64,000 nt of DNA from Niallia circulans (GTDB lineage Bacteria > Bacillota > Bacilli > Bacillales > Cytobacillaceae), in NCBI RefSeq assembly GCF_007273535.1, contig NZ_RIBP01000001.1:1392739-1456738 (forward strand), given 5' to 3'. The translations under genes were made by a program, and so were the position numbers. Of this stretch, positions 43,157 through 52,109 are shown piece by piece (position 1 is the first letter of the stretch; each line of letters starts with the position of its first letter). The notes under the pieces are model-generated. The model made no database searches. It was not told where the DNA came from and saw nothing but the letters and a program-made list of their open reading frames with translations.

Positions 43157-44107
43157 GTGGAAGACAAACATCAACGTGAAGAGTTGAGAGAATTATTATT
43201 GGAAGAATTTCAATATGATCAAATATATAATCTAGCATTGTCGCATACTTCGGAAGAGGATATTTGGACAGACTCCATTTTATCTATAAATCCTGATACA
43301 CATTATGTAGCGATAAAAGCAAGTGAATTCATAGGCAGGGATGATGCCACAATTAGGCATTATTTACGGAGTGAGCTTTCTGATATATACATTAAACCAC
43401 AAAAGCACGGCAGATATTACCGCCTTAATTACATAACAATCTTTAGGATACATCTTATTTCATTATTAATGGAAAAGGTGGGCATGACTACAAACCAGCT
43501 GTTAGTGGAATTGGGTGCAGAGCCAACATTTGAATCGAATAGAAAGAGTTCAAATGATGCTTTGATTGAACAAATTTCGAACTTTAAAGAAGCTGTTAAT
43601 TATTTATATAACAGCAATATGAATTATCAGAACTTATTGCTTGAAATCCTTGCGATGGATCGTTCTGTTAATCAGCTAAAATATGAAATTACTCATCTCG
43701 AAAGAGAAATGAGTGAAAGCAATCAAGAAATTAAACAGTTAGAATCGACTGCCTATCAGAATTATTTGCTAGACAGGCAGAATCACATTATGGTTGCAAG
43801 CTTAAGAAAAAAACAAAAAACATCTATTTTTTCTTTGTTTAAGAAAGAAACGGATGATGAGCCGCTTATTACAGAGGAAGTTGATAAGCAACTAAAGGAT
43901 AAGCGCTTGGATGCTATTAAGGATCAAATTGCCCAGCTGAAATCAGATATTGAAGCATATAGCGGCAAAAGAGAAAACCTTGTCAAGAAATTGACAGAGG
44001 ATGAGAAGAAGCTGCTTGTACTTACGGAGCAGCAAAAGTATATGCTTTCTGACAGCAATAGTGGCAGAATGATTGAAGCTGCAGCCGATTTTGAAACAGT
44101 TGAATAA
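43157..44107 (+). CDS. TubY-like MerR-fold coiled-coil protein
   Basis: The GTG at 43157 is the start, 8 nt after GGAGG (43144-43148). The 316-residue protein has a MerR-like winged helix at about 45-110 (KASEFIGRDDATIRHYLRSE, then HGRYYRLNYITIFRIH), long coiled-coil helices (about 155-210 and 245-300) and a short hydrophobic/basic patch in between (SIFSLFKKE). TubY of phage c-st-type tubZRC loci combines a MerR-type domain, a coiled coil and a membrane-like amphipathic helix. Position next to tubZ supports that reading. Binding to the CGTAAA array upstream is inferred. Confidence 0.68.
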   Translation: MEDKHQREELRELLLEEFQYDQIYNLALSHTSEEDIWTDSILSINPDTHYVAIKASEFIGRDDATIRHYLRSELSDIYIKPQKHGRYYRLNYITIFRIHLISLLMEKVGMTTNQLLVELGAEPTFESNRKSSNDALIEQISNFKEAVNYLYNSNMNYQNLLLEILAMDRSVNQLKYEITHLEREMSESNQEIKQLESTAYQNYLLDRQNHIMVASLRKKQKTSIFSLFKKETDDEPLITEEVDKQLKDKRLDAIKDQIAQLKSDIEAYSGKRENLVKKLTEDEKKLLVLTEQQKYMLSDSNSGRMIEAAADFETVE

Positions 44108-44254
44108 ATAACTGCAAATTTATAAGGACCCAGGTGACGGATAAGAGACGATGATTCTCTTTCTGTTCATTCTGGTTTTTTTTTATTTTCTCCCATTCTA
44201 TAGTATGTTATTAGGTTCTTGGTTATGATAAAATGTAGCATTTTATTAAAAAAG

Positions 44255-44266
44255 GGACATATGTCC
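44255..44266. promoter_or_regulatory. GGACATATGTCC palindrome
   Basis: A perfect 12-bp palindrome 54 bp upstream of the first YdcZ-type gene. It is a candidate operator for the Crp/Fnr-family regulator encoded in the same unit, though it does not match the Crp (TGTGA-N6-TCACA) or Fnr (TTGAT-N4-ATCAA) consensus. Confidence 0.45.
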
Positions 44267-44319
44267 TTTCTAACTTATCCATTTTTCTTTTTAATAAGAA
44301 GAGAAGGGTGGAAGGATAA

Positions 44320-44745
44320 ATGAAAGGTATACTGTTTGCTTTACTTGGTGGAATGTTTATAACGATTCAAAATATAGCTAATGCCCATATTCGTGAGGAT
44401 ATTGGTATATGGCAAACGGCAAGCTTAACCCAGTTTTCCGGCTTTTTATTGGCAGCCGTAATCCTTTATGCTACTAGAGATATAAACTGGAAAAGTGTCG
44501 GAAGTGTTAATCCAATCTATTGGTTTGGAGGAGCATTTGCAGCCTTTATACTTTTTAGCAATATGGAAGCAATTCTGCAGATTGGGGTTACATTTACGGT
44601 TTCCTTTGTGTTAATTTCGCAGCTATTAATAACCTTTGTTATTGATATTAATGGATGGTTTGGGATAAAGAAACGGAAGTTAAAAATTGCTGATATTATG
44701 GGTATTGTGATGATGATTGGTGGTTTACTATTATTAAAACTTTGA
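44320..44745 (+). CDS. YdcZ/DUF606-type DMT membrane protein A
   Basis: A 141-residue protein with about five membrane helices and the YdcZ-family starts: ALLGGMFITIQNIANAHIRE and the C-terminal GIVMMIGGLLLLKL. These are half-size relatives of drug/metabolite (DMT) transporters that usually occur in pairs and form antiparallel dimers. The second member lies beyond the Crp-family gene. Substrate unknown. Confidence 0.85.
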   Translation: MKGILFALLGGMFITIQNIANAHIREDIGIWQTASLTQFSGFLLAAVILYATRDINWKSVGSVNPIYWFGGAFAAFILFSNMEAILQIGVTFTVSFVLISQLLITFVIDINGWFGIKKRKLKIADIMGIVMMIGGLLLLKL

Positions 44746-44758
44746 CTGGCGGGAGAAT

Positions 44759-45460
44759 ATGAAGGAAATCAAGGACATAAGGGAGCTTCATGCCTATTTA
44801 GAGCAACATCAATTAACACATATTTTTAATGACCGTTTAAAAGAACATGCTGTATTATGTGAATTTGAGCAAGGAGAAACAATTTGTACACAAGGTGAGT
44901 CTGCGCGCTCTCTTTACGTCCATGTTAGTGGCAAAATAAAGGTATATACAACATCACAGGATGGAAAAATTCTCATCTTATCATTTAAGCAGCCTTTAGA
45001 AATAATTGGTGATGTAGAATACGTCAATGGTGCTGAACTCCTTAATACAGTTGAGGCCACCTCTGCAAAAGTAAAAATGATTAGAATTGATTTTGAATGG
45101 TTGAAAAAGCACGGGAATGATGATGCTGCATTTCTACTTTTTCTGCTGGACATAATTGCTCATAAATTTTACCGGAAATCGACAGCTATGAGCTTTAATT
45201 TAATGTATCCGGTTGAAGTCAGACTCGCAAGCTATTTGCTATCTGTTTCGGCAGTGAAGGAGCATACATTTATTGATAGGCTTGATTGGCTTGATTTAAA
45301 AGATGTAGCTAATTTTATCGGCACAAGCTATCGTCATGTGAACCGAATAATAAAGCAATTTTGCCTTGAGGGGCTAATTGAGAAACATAAAGGGGTTATC
45401 GTTATTAAAGACAGAGCAGGACTTCAAATAATGGCAAAGGATAATATATATGAGCAGTAA
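44759..45460 (+). CDS. Crp/Fnr-family transcriptional regulator
   Basis: A 233-residue protein with an N-terminal cyclic-nucleotide-binding-like beta barrel (about 30-135; FEQGETICTQGESARSLYVHVSGKIKVY) and a C-terminal Crp helix-turn-helix (about 180-215; DLKDVANFIGTSYRHVNRIIKQF). It lacks an N-terminal Cys cluster, so is not an Fe-S Fnr, and the GES/RxSA motif for cAMP is only partly kept; it resembles YeiL-type regulators. It is flanked by two YdcZ genes in one operon with 13- and 12-bp gaps, and probably controls them. Confidence 0.86.
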   Translation: MKEIKDIRELHAYLEQHQLTHIFNDRLKEHAVLCEFEQGETICTQGESARSLYVHVSGKIKVYTTSQDGKILILSFKQPLEIIGDVEYVNGAELLNTVEATSAKVKMIRIDFEWLKKHGNDDAAFLLFLLDIIAHKFYRKSTAMSFNLMYPVEVRLASYLLSVSAVKEHTFIDRLDWLDLKDVANFIGTSYRHVNRIIKQFCLEGLIEKHKGVIVIKDRAGLQIMAKDNIYEQ

Positions 45461-45472
45461 GGGGGAAATGAA

Positions 45473-45946
45473 ATGCTGGGAATATTACTTGCTATAATGG
45501 CAGGAGGATTAGTTGGGGTTCAAAATATATTTAATAATAAAGTGATGGAGAAAGCAGGCTCTTGGACAACGACAACACTTGTGCTTGGAATGGGATTTTT
45601 GGCTTCTTTTATAACTGGACTTGTTGTGGAGGGCGGAAAGCTGTTTGTTTTCACAAACATGGAGCCGTGGTATCTGGTAAGCGGCTTTATCGGTGTAGGA
45701 GTGGTTTATTGTATAACATCAGGAGTTAAGCTGCTTGGACCAACATATGCAATTGCAATAGTAATGTTTGCACAGCTTGGCTTTGCTTTAATTTCTGACA
45801 CTTTTGGCTGGTTCGGTACGGACCCAATTCCATTTACGCTTAAACAAAAAATCGGAGTCTTTATCATTATTGGCGGAATCCTTATGTTTAAGTTAGGTGA
45901 TTTAAAAGGACGAGAAACATCTGCAGTGTTAAAGAAAGCAAGCTAA
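45473..45946 (+). CDS. YdcZ/DUF606-type DMT membrane protein B
   Basis: A 157-residue paralogue of the 44320-44745 protein, with matching start (ILLAIMAGGLVGVQNIFNNKVME) and end (IFIIIGGILMFKLGDLKG). Five hydrophobic helices. The two halves in one operon are expected to pair in the membrane. A terminator follows at once, shared with the convergent LysR gene. Confidence 0.85.
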   Translation: MLGILLAIMAGGLVGVQNIFNNKVMEKAGSWTTTTLVLGMGFLASFITGLVVEGGKLFVFTNMEPWYLVSGFIGVGVVYCITSGVKLLGPTYAIAIVMFAQLGFALISDTFGWFGTDPIPFTLKQKIGVFIIIGGILMFKLGDLKGRETSAVLKKAS

Positions 45947-45970
45947 AGGGCCATGAACAGCCCTTTTTTT
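45945..45970. terminator. Terminator between ydcZ-type and lysR genes
   Basis: AAAGGGC pairs with GCCCTTT around 8 nt followed by TTTTGTTTTT on the plus strand. It overlaps the stop of the upstream gene. Confidence 0.85.
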
Positions 45971-45974
45971 GTTT

Positions 45975-46883
45975 TTAAAAATACGTTTTTTCTTGCAGTG
46001 TATGTTTTCTGGAAAAAGACTCTTCTATTAGAGCTAATAAATGGGAAGAAGCCTTTCCAGTTAAATTATTAGTCCTTCTTAACAATCCGATTACTGGTGC
46101 AGCATCAATTCCGTTGATTTCTAATACTTTTGTGCCAGGAAATGGGAAGGAATGGGCAGTGCGTGTAAAGAGGGAAATTCCTAGTCCTGCTTGAACATAG
46201 TGTTTATGTGCCATGCTACTGGATATTTCCAGTTTTTTATAATTAGAACCGATAGTCTCAACAATCGTTTGCTCGATTTTGATCCGAATTGGGCAATTAT
46301 GAGGTGTAAATAATATTGTTTCATTTTCAAGATCCTTTAATTCCACTAATGTTTTTGTGGATAGAGGATGAGAATCAGAAACAAGCAGCACGATATCATC
46401 ATAATAGAGTGGCTTAAAAACATTCTCCATGGAAACTTCAGGTGCACCGCAAATAGCAAAGTCAATTTCATCCTGATAAAGCATTGTACTTAAAGTATTG
46501 GCGTCAGCAACAAGAAGGGAGATTTCTATTTTAGGATATTTTTGGATGAAATCTGCCATTATTGCTGGCAGTTCAAGACTGGCTGTAGGCTCGGAAACCC
46601 CAATTCGAATCAAGCCTGCTAAGCCTCCCTCTAAGTCTTGTAATGTCTTATCTAAACGGTCGTATTCGCGTAACAGTGCATTGGCTCTTTCATAGAAAAG
46701 GCGGCCAGCCTCTGTCATCTTCAATGTTTTTCCTCTTTCCAACAGCTTCTCACCGACTTCTTCTTCCAGATGTTTAATATGAAGAGTGATGGTAGGCTGT
46801 GAGTAGTTTAATGCTTCGGCAGCCTTAAGGAAATTGCCGTATTTTACAATAGTCGTGAATGTGCGAATTGCACGAATCTCCAT
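45975..46883 (-). CDS. LysR-family regulator of the sulfur region (YtlI-like)
   Basis: A 302-residue LysR protein: N-terminal winged helix (FTTIVKYGNFLKAAEALNYSQPTITLHIKHLEEEVG) and a two-lobe effector domain. It is divergent from the flavin reductase/monooxygenase operon across a 150-bp promoter region. In B. subtilis the LysR protein YtlI (AscR) activates the ytm operon from the same position and responds to sulfur limitation through CymR. The orthology is inferred from context. Confidence 0.87.
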   Translation of the reverse strand: MEIRAIRTFTTIVKYGNFLKAAEALNYSQPTITLHIKHLEEEVGEKLLERGKTLKMTEAGRLFYERANALLREYDRLDKTLQDLEGGLAGLIRIGVSEPTASLELPAIMADFIQKYPKIEISLLVADANTLSTMLYQDEIDFAICGAPEVSMENVFKPLYYDDIVLLVSDSHPLSTKTLVELKDLENETILFTPHNCPIRIKIEQTIVETIGSNYKKLEISSSMAHKHYVQAGLGISLFTRTAHSFPFPGTKVLEINGIDAAPVIGLLRRTNNLTGKASSHLLALIEESFSRKHTLQEKTYF

Positions 46884-47034
46884 GTATAAACACCTCTTTT
46901 AAGTCTTAATTTAGTAATTCTGAATCCTGACATTAATTTTACTGATTATACTTTCTGAATTATTTGCTTTATTATAATCTATATTATCAACTAATCCAAG
47001 TGGTTTAGAAGGAATTTTGAAAGGGGAAGTAAAA
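46884..47034. promoter_or_regulatory. Divergent promoter of lysR and the sulfur operon
   Basis: On the plus strand TATAAT (46973-46978) has a poor -35 (ACTTTC, 17 bp upstream), as usual for an activator-dependent promoter. ATTCTGAAT (46917-46925) and TTTCTGAAT (46952-46960) form a direct repeat 35 bp apart, the second overlapping the -35; they are candidate LysR sites. Confidence 0.5.
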
Positions 47035-47565
47035 ATGCCAACAATTACGATTGTAGCTGGTGGGAATTCCATCCACTCTCGCCTAACGGGTGTGTTAAAT
47101 TATGCAAAAGAATTTTTAGAAAAAGAAAACATTGATCCAACTATTATTCAAGTCCATCAGCTTCCAAGTGAGGCACTAATAAAAGCTGAATTTAATAATG
47201 AAAAAATTACAGAAGCAAACCAAATAATTGAAAAAAGTGATGGAGTAATTTTCCTAACTCCTGTATATAAAGCTGCGTATTCAGGTATTCTCAAAACATA
47301 TATTGACTTACTTCCACAAAAGGCACTGAAGGATAAGGCAGTGTTGCCGCTCGTTCTAGGTGGTACATATGGCCATTTATTGGTGATAGATTATGTCCTT
47401 AAACCTGTGCTTATTAACTTAGGAGCTTCCAATATTAATAGTGGAGCGTATATCCAAGACACCCAAGTAACAAAAAATGAGGATCATTCCTATAGTTTGG
47501 CAGATGAAACAAAAGCAAGGCTTAATGATGCATTAACTACATTTATAAAATCAATCGTGAGGTGA
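47035..47565 (+). CDS. NAD(P)H-dependent FMN reductase (SsuE-like)
   Basis: A 176-residue flavodoxin-fold reductase. The start at 47035 (MPTITIVAGGNS) is preferred over a GTG-type start six codons earlier because GAAAGGGG precedes it. The FMN motif follows at GGNSIHSRLTG and the loop TPVYKAAYSGILKTYIDLLPQ is diagnostic for SsuE/MsuE. It provides FMNH2 for the three luciferase-like monooxygenases downstream, in line with the two-component mechanism. First gene of the sulfur operon. Confidence 0.88.
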   Translation: MPTITIVAGGNSIHSRLTGVLNYAKEFLEKENIDPTIIQVHQLPSEALIKAEFNNEKITEANQIIEKSDGVIFLTPVYKAAYSGILKTYIDLLPQKALKDKAVLPLVLGGTYGHLLVIDYVLKPVLINLGASNINSGAYIQDTQVTKNEDHSYSLADETKARLNDALTTFIKSIVR

Positions 47566-47570
47566 GAAAT

Positions 47571-48599
47571 TTGACCATTAAATTAAGCATTCTCGATCAG
47601 AGTCCAATTGGTGAAGGAGAAAAAGCAGAGCAAGGTCTGCAAAACACAGTGAAATTGGCTCAGGCTGCAGATTCTTTTGGGTACAATCGTTTTTGGGTTT
47701 CAGAGCATCATAATAATGACCAATTAGCAGGTTCTGCCCCAGAAAGTTTAATTGGATTCCTGCTGGCATCGACAAAAAATATCCGCATCGGATCTGGCGG
47801 AGTTATGCTGCAGCATTATAGCCCATTCAAAGTGGCAGAGGTATTTCATGTGTTATCGGCACTGGCACCTGATAGAGTTGACCTTGGTGTTGGCAAAGCA
47901 CCAGGAGGCCTAAGCCTTTCAACAAAGGCATTACAGGAGGATAAACGAGAGGAACAAAAGTCGTTTGAAGAAAAGCTGGCTGATCTTCATTCATTTATTA
48001 ATGATGAAGAAAATGTACTTGAGTTAAAAGCGGCTCCTGCACCGAAAGTAAAACCAGATATTTTCCTGTTAGGTGGTAGCGCAGAGAGTGCTGAGCTTGC
48101 TGCAAAGCTAGGAATTTCCTTTGTGTTCGCTTACTTCATTAACGGAGAAGAAAATATTCTGAAGGAAGCAAGAGACAGATTTAAACAGTTTTCACCAAAT
48201 GGAGGAGGTGAATTCCTGCTGGCATTAACAGTTGCCGTTGCTGACAGGGATGAACAAGCGGATGCTTATATCAAGCAAAGGGAATCTGTCAAAGTCATTT
48301 TTGCTGATGGCAGGAAGTTAAATGTAGGCTCATTAGAGCAGGCAGAAAAAGTAATAAGTCAAGCAGGAGAAGCAGAATATCAGCTGCTTGTGCAAAAAGC
48401 AGGCTATGTGGCTGGTACAAAGGAAAATGTAAGAAAAGAACTAACTTTACTTGCTGAAAAGTATGAAATTGATGAAATAATTTCCTTATCACCAATTGTA
48501 AATATTGAGGATAGAATTTATTCTTATAAGCTACTTAAAGAAGCATTTGCAGAAGATAGTAAGCTCAAACAAAAAAATAATCAAGGAGTGGGAATATAA
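47571..48599 (+). CDS. ytmO: LLM-class flavin monooxygenase (YtmO/CmoO-like)
   Basis: A 342-residue luciferase-like TIM barrel protein: LSILDQSPIGEGEKAEQGLQ, FWVSEHHN and VDLGVGKAPGG motifs. The TTG at 47571 follows AGGTG at 6-7 nt; a longer GTG frame overlaps the previous stop. It resembles B. subtilis YtmO, one of the monooxygenases in S-alkylcysteine degradation. It joins the glutaredoxin gene (stop at 48599 overlaps its ATG) so the order YtmO-YtnI-YtnJ is kept. Confidence 0.86.
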   Translation: MTIKLSILDQSPIGEGEKAEQGLQNTVKLAQAADSFGYNRFWVSEHHNNDQLAGSAPESLIGFLLASTKNIRIGSGGVMLQHYSPFKVAEVFHVLSALAPDRVDLGVGKAPGGLSLSTKALQEDKREEQKSFEEKLADLHSFINDEENVLELKAAPAPKVKPDIFLLGGSAESAELAAKLGISFVFAYFINGEENILKEARDRFKQFSPNGGGEFLLALTVAVADRDEQADAYIKQRESVKVIFADGRKLNVGSLEQAEKVISQAGEAEYQLLVQKAGYVAGTKENVRKELTLLAEKYEIDEIISLSPIVNIEDRIYSYKLLKEAFAEDSKLKQKNNQGVGI

Positions 48600-48856
48600 T
48601 GAGTCAAAATAAAAAAGTAGTTGTGTGGAGCAAAGTTGGATGCAGTTATTGTGAACAGGTTAAATCTTATTTATCCGAAAATAATATTGCGTATTCTAAA
48701 ATTGATGTAACAGAAAATGATTCTTTAAGAGATGTACTTGAAGTGAAATATGGCATCCGTTATGTACCTGTAATTGAAATCGGTGATGGTGTATCCCCAG
48801 AGTATAAAGCTGTCTTTAAAGTAGATTTAGAGGCATTAAAAGAAGCACTAGTTTAA
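48599..48856 (+). CDS. ytnI: Glutaredoxin-like protein (YtnI/CmoI-like)
   Basis: An 85-residue thioredoxin-fold protein with the redox pair CSYC at about 15-18 and a cis-Pro loop (RYVPVIEI). Its ATG overlaps the stop of the upstream monooxygenase. In the B. subtilis ytm operon the corresponding protein takes part in S-alkylcysteine salvage, perhaps as thiol carrier. Length and neighbours fit well. Confidence 0.85.
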   Translation: MSQNKKVVVWSKVGCSYCEQVKSYLSENNIAYSKIDVTENDSLRDVLEVKYGIRYVPVIEIGDGVSPEYKAVFKVDLEALKEALV

Positions 48857-48924
48857 TTTTTTAACTTAATACTGAGTATTTTTATAGGAATAATTACTTT
48901 TTTAAATAGAAGAAGGGTGGCTAA

Positions 48925-50259
48925 ATGATGGCAAATGATAAAAAAATAAAGTTTGGTGCAATGATTCACGGTATTGGCGGAACAACAGATGGATGGCGTC
49001 ATCCATCTGTTCCTGCAGATGCTAGTGTCAGTCTTCCATTTTACAAAGAAAGGGCAAAGCTTGCTGAATCAGCAAATTTTAGTTTTATCTTTGTTGCAGA
49101 TGGACTCTCCATAAGTGAAAAGTCCTTACCTCATTTTTTAAACAGATTCGAGCCGCTTACGTTGCTCACTGCCATCGCGGGAGCAACAGAAAAAATCGGA
49201 CTTGTCGGCACATTATCCACATCCTATAGCCAGCCTTTCAATGTTGCAAGACAATTCCTGTCATTAGATCATATTAGTTCAGGCAGGGCAGGCTGGAATG
49301 TTGTCACATCTCCATCAGCAGGAGCGGCTCAAAATTTCAATGGCAAGGACCTTCCATCACATGAGGACCGTTATAATAAAGCGGCTGAGCATCTGCAAGT
49401 CGTAAAGGGGCTTTGGGATTCATGGGAAGATGGCGCCTTCGTCAGAAATAAGGAAACAGGGGAGTTTTTTGACAGAGAAAAGATGCATGAATTAAATCAC
49501 GAGGGGGAGTTCTTTTCTGTCAAAGGACCGCTGAATTTGGAAAGATCGCAACAAGGCTATCCTGTCATATTTCAAGCTGGCTCATCAGAAAGAGGAAAAT
49601 CCTTTGCTGCAGAGTCTGCTGACGCTATTTTTACAGGACACGAAACGCTGGAGGAAGCGATTGAATTTTATCGCGATGTAAAAGCAAAAGCAGCACAAAA
49701 TGGACGCGGACATGAAGAGATTCTGATCTTTCCGGGAATTAGCCCGATAGTTGCAAACACAGTGGAGGAAGCACACAAAATATATGAGGATTTTATCAGC
49801 TTAGTTCCAATTGCTAATGCCATTACCTATCTTGGCAGGTTTTTTGATCATTTCGATTTCAGTACTTTTCCACTAGATGAGCCATTCCCGGAAATTGGGG
49901 ATGCAGGTAAAGAAGCTTTCCAGAGTACAACAGATAAAATTAAGAAAATGGCAAAAGAGCATAAGCTGACACTCCGTCAAGTAGCCCAGCAGGTTGCTGT
50001 ACCGAGAAGTACATTTATTGGTACTCCGGAAATTGTTGCAGATAAGATTCAAACCTGGTCTGAAAGCGGTGGAGCAGATGGTTTTATTATAAACTCTGAT
50101 ATTCCAAGCCAATTTAGAGAGTTTGTGGAAAGGGTTGTGCCTATCTTACAGGAAAGAGGCATTTACGAGAAGGAATATACAGGCAGCACATTACGAGAAC
50201 ATTTAGGGATTAAAAAGCCAAGCAATCAAAATAGTACAAATACAGCACTAGAAGTATAA
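48925..50259 (+). CDS. ytnJ: FMNH2-dependent monooxygenase (YtnJ/CmoJ-like)
   Basis: A 444-residue LLM enzyme of the NtaA/SnaA/DszA/SoxA group: KIKFGAMIHGIGGTTDGWRHP, AGWNVVTSP (about 128-136) and QAGSSERGKSFAAESADAIF (about 215-235). Members oxidise chelates, sulfones or thioethers with FMNH2. Its place and length match B. subtilis YtnJ (CmoJ), which cleaves N-acetyl S-carboxymethylcysteine-type substrates. It begins with AGAAGGGTGG and is followed closely by the ABC importer genes. Confidence 0.88.
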   Translation: MMANDKKIKFGAMIHGIGGTTDGWRHPSVPADASVSLPFYKERAKLAESANFSFIFVADGLSISEKSLPHFLNRFEPLTLLTAIAGATEKIGLVGTLSTSYSQPFNVARQFLSLDHISSGRAGWNVVTSPSAGAAQNFNGKDLPSHEDRYNKAAEHLQVVKGLWDSWEDGAFVRNKETGEFFDREKMHELNHEGEFFSVKGPLNLERSQQGYPVIFQAGSSERGKSFAAESADAIFTGHETLEEAIEFYRDVKAKAAQNGRGHEEILIFPGISPIVANTVEEAHKIYEDFISLVPIANAITYLGRFFDHFDFSTFPLDEPFPEIGDAGKEAFQSTTDKIKKMAKEHKLTLRQVAQQVAVPRSTFIGTPEIVADKIQTWSESGGADGFIINSDIPSQFREFVERVVPILQERGIYEKEYTGSTLREHLGIKKPSNQNSTNTALEV

Positions 50260-50274
50260 TCGGGTAATTAGTCT

Positions 50275-51201
50275 ATGGGGAAATTTATTGTAAATAGAAT
50301 GATTGCTGCCGGTTTTGTACTGCTAGGGTCTTTGTTGTTAGTGTTCTTCATCAATTATTCCCTCCCGGGAGATGCGGTAGATCAAATGTTGGAAGGAACA
50401 GGTGCCACACCTGAAATGGCCGCTAATTTACGGATAGAGCTAGGTTTAGACCTGCCTTTCCACACTCAGTTTTTTGAATATTTAAAAAATATTATAAAAG
50501 GAGATTTTGGACACTCCATCGTTAATAATGCGCCAGTTTTAGACAAAATCATTACACAGTTTCCTGCCACCATTGCCCTAACCATCGTAAGTGCGATACT
50601 TTCCATTATTTTTGGTATTACATTAGGGGTTTTTTCAGCCATTCACCATAACAGTGTTATCGATTATGTTGCTAGATTAATAGGTTTATTTGGCATTTCA
50701 ATGCCTACCTTTTGGTCAGGTATTTTATTAATTCTAATTTTTTCTGTCACACTCGGCTGGTTCCCCTCAATAGGATCAGACGGTTGGATTACGCTAGTTC
50801 TGCCTTCTATTGCATTAGGGCTTGTCGGTTCTGGAGCGATTGTCCGCATGGTCAGAAACAGCATGCTGGAGGTTATGAATGAGCAATATATTCTCACATT
50901 AAGATCAAAGGGGCTATCAGAAAGAGCTGTTATGTATAAACACGCATTAAGAAATGCGTTAATTCCATCCATTACGATTATCGGAATGATGATCGGGGAT
51001 ATGCTGGGCGGAGCAGTTGTTATTGAAACAGTATTTTCAAGGCAAGGAATTGGAAGATTGGTTGCAGATGCGATAACTGCGAAGGATCTGCCAGTCGTCC
51101 AAGGAGTTGTGTTTTTTTCAGCCATCGTATATATAACCATCAATTTTTTAGTAGATATCTCTTATTCTGTTATTGATCCTCGTGTCCGAAAATCATTTTA
51201 G
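50275..51201 (+). CDS. Peptide/nickel-type ABC permease 1
   Basis: A 308-residue permease of the DppB/GsiC family with six membrane helices and the EAA loop (LRSKGLSERAVMYKHALRNALIPSITIIG, about 215-245). It imports the substrate together with the next two genes. It starts 15 bp after ytnJ, with a weak ribosome binding site, so translation may depend on coupling. Confidence 0.9.
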   Translation: MGKFIVNRMIAAGFVLLGSLLLVFFINYSLPGDAVDQMLEGTGATPEMAANLRIELGLDLPFHTQFFEYLKNIIKGDFGHSIVNNAPVLDKIITQFPATIALTIVSAILSIIFGITLGVFSAIHHNSVIDYVARLIGLFGISMPTFWSGILLILIFSVTLGWFPSIGSDGWITLVLPSIALGLVGSGAIVRMVRNSMLEVMNEQYILTLRSKGLSERAVMYKHALRNALIPSITIIGMMIGDMLGGAVVIETVFSRQGIGRLVADAITAKDLPVVQGVVFFSAIVYITINFLVDISYSVIDPRVRKSF

Positions 51202-51215
51202 GAGGTGTAACTCAC

Positions 51216-52109
51216 TTGAAAGAAACGGTATTGACCGGCCAAATCAAAAAGCTTTCTGTTATTAAAAAGAGAAGCAGGATTTTTCTCCCGGAGCATGCTT
51301 TTATTTATGCGGCTTGCGGCATTATCCTTTTTTTAATGATTTGTGCAGTTTTTCCACAGTGGATAGCACCATATGCACCAACAAAAATGTTTACAGATGA
51401 AATAATGCAAGCACCTTCAGGCGTTCATTTCTTAGGAACAGACTATTTTGGCCGTGACGTTTTCAGTTTGATTGTCTATGGAAGCAGAACGTCCTTAATA
51501 ATTGGTTTTCTATCAGTAATTGCTGCCGCTGCTACAGGGATGATAATCGGTTCTGTTGCTGGTTATGCAGGAGGAATAGTTGATCTTATTTTCATGCGGA
51601 TTATTGATATATTAATGACAATCCCAGGCATGCTCCTATCCCTTGCATTTGCAGCCGCATTGGGACCAAGTCTAATGAATATAATACTGGCCATATCTAT
51701 AGCCGCTGTACCGGGATATGCAAGGTTGATGCGCAGCCAAATCCTTACTTTAAAAAGCCGTAACTTTGTGATTGCGTCAAAATCAATTGGAGTAAGCAAT
51801 TTCGTTATCTTTTTTCGCCATATCCTTCCTAATGCCTATTCACCACTGCTCGTCATGGCAACAAATGGGTTAGGTTCTTCCATACTGCTTGGAGCAGGAT
51901 TGAGCTTTTTAGGCTTGGGTGTTGTCCATGAGGTTCCTGATTGGGGCACATTATTGTCACAGGGTAGAGGCTATTTGGCAGCTGCGTGGTGGATTGCTAC
52001 ATTTCCAGGTATTGCAATTACATCCTTTGTGTTGTCAGCAAATATAATCGGCGACAGTCTCCGCGACTTCCTTGATCCGAAGAAAAAGCAGAAAGGAGAC
52101 AATGCTTAA
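51216..52109 (+). CDS. Peptide/nickel-type ABC permease 2
   Basis: A 297-residue DppC/GsiD-type permease, with an N-terminal OppC-type cytoplasmic start, GTDYFGRDVFS motif (about 68-78) and the EAA loop (SKSIGVSNFVIFFRHILPNA). The TTG start follows AGGAGGTG at 8-nt spacing. Its stop overlaps the next ATG by one base (TAATG). Confidence 0.9.
   Translation: MKETVLTGQIKKLSVIKKRSRIFLPEHAFIYAACGIILFLMICAVFPQWIAPYAPTKMFTDEIMQAPSGVHFLGTDYFGRDVFSLIVYGSRTSLIIGFLSVIAAAATGMIIGSVAGYAGGIVDLIFMRIIDILMTIPGMLLSLAFAAALGPSLMNIILAISIAAVPGYARLMRSQILTLKSRNFVIASKSIGVSNFVIFFRHILPNAYSPLLVMATNGLGSSILLGAGLSFLGLGVVHEVPDWGTLLSQGRGYLAAAWWIATFPGIAITSFVLSANIIGDSLRDFLDPKKKQKGDNA

Noticed and set aside
31730..44300. Flanking att or target-site repeats of an integrated plasmid
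   Set aside because: Comparing the two borders by eye (31730-31980 and 44110-44320) gave no shared direct repeat beyond AT-rich words.
46884..47034. S-box (SAM) riboswitch upstream of the sulfur operon
   Set aside because: The 150-bp divergent gap is too short after subtracting the promoter and shows no S-box core or terminator.
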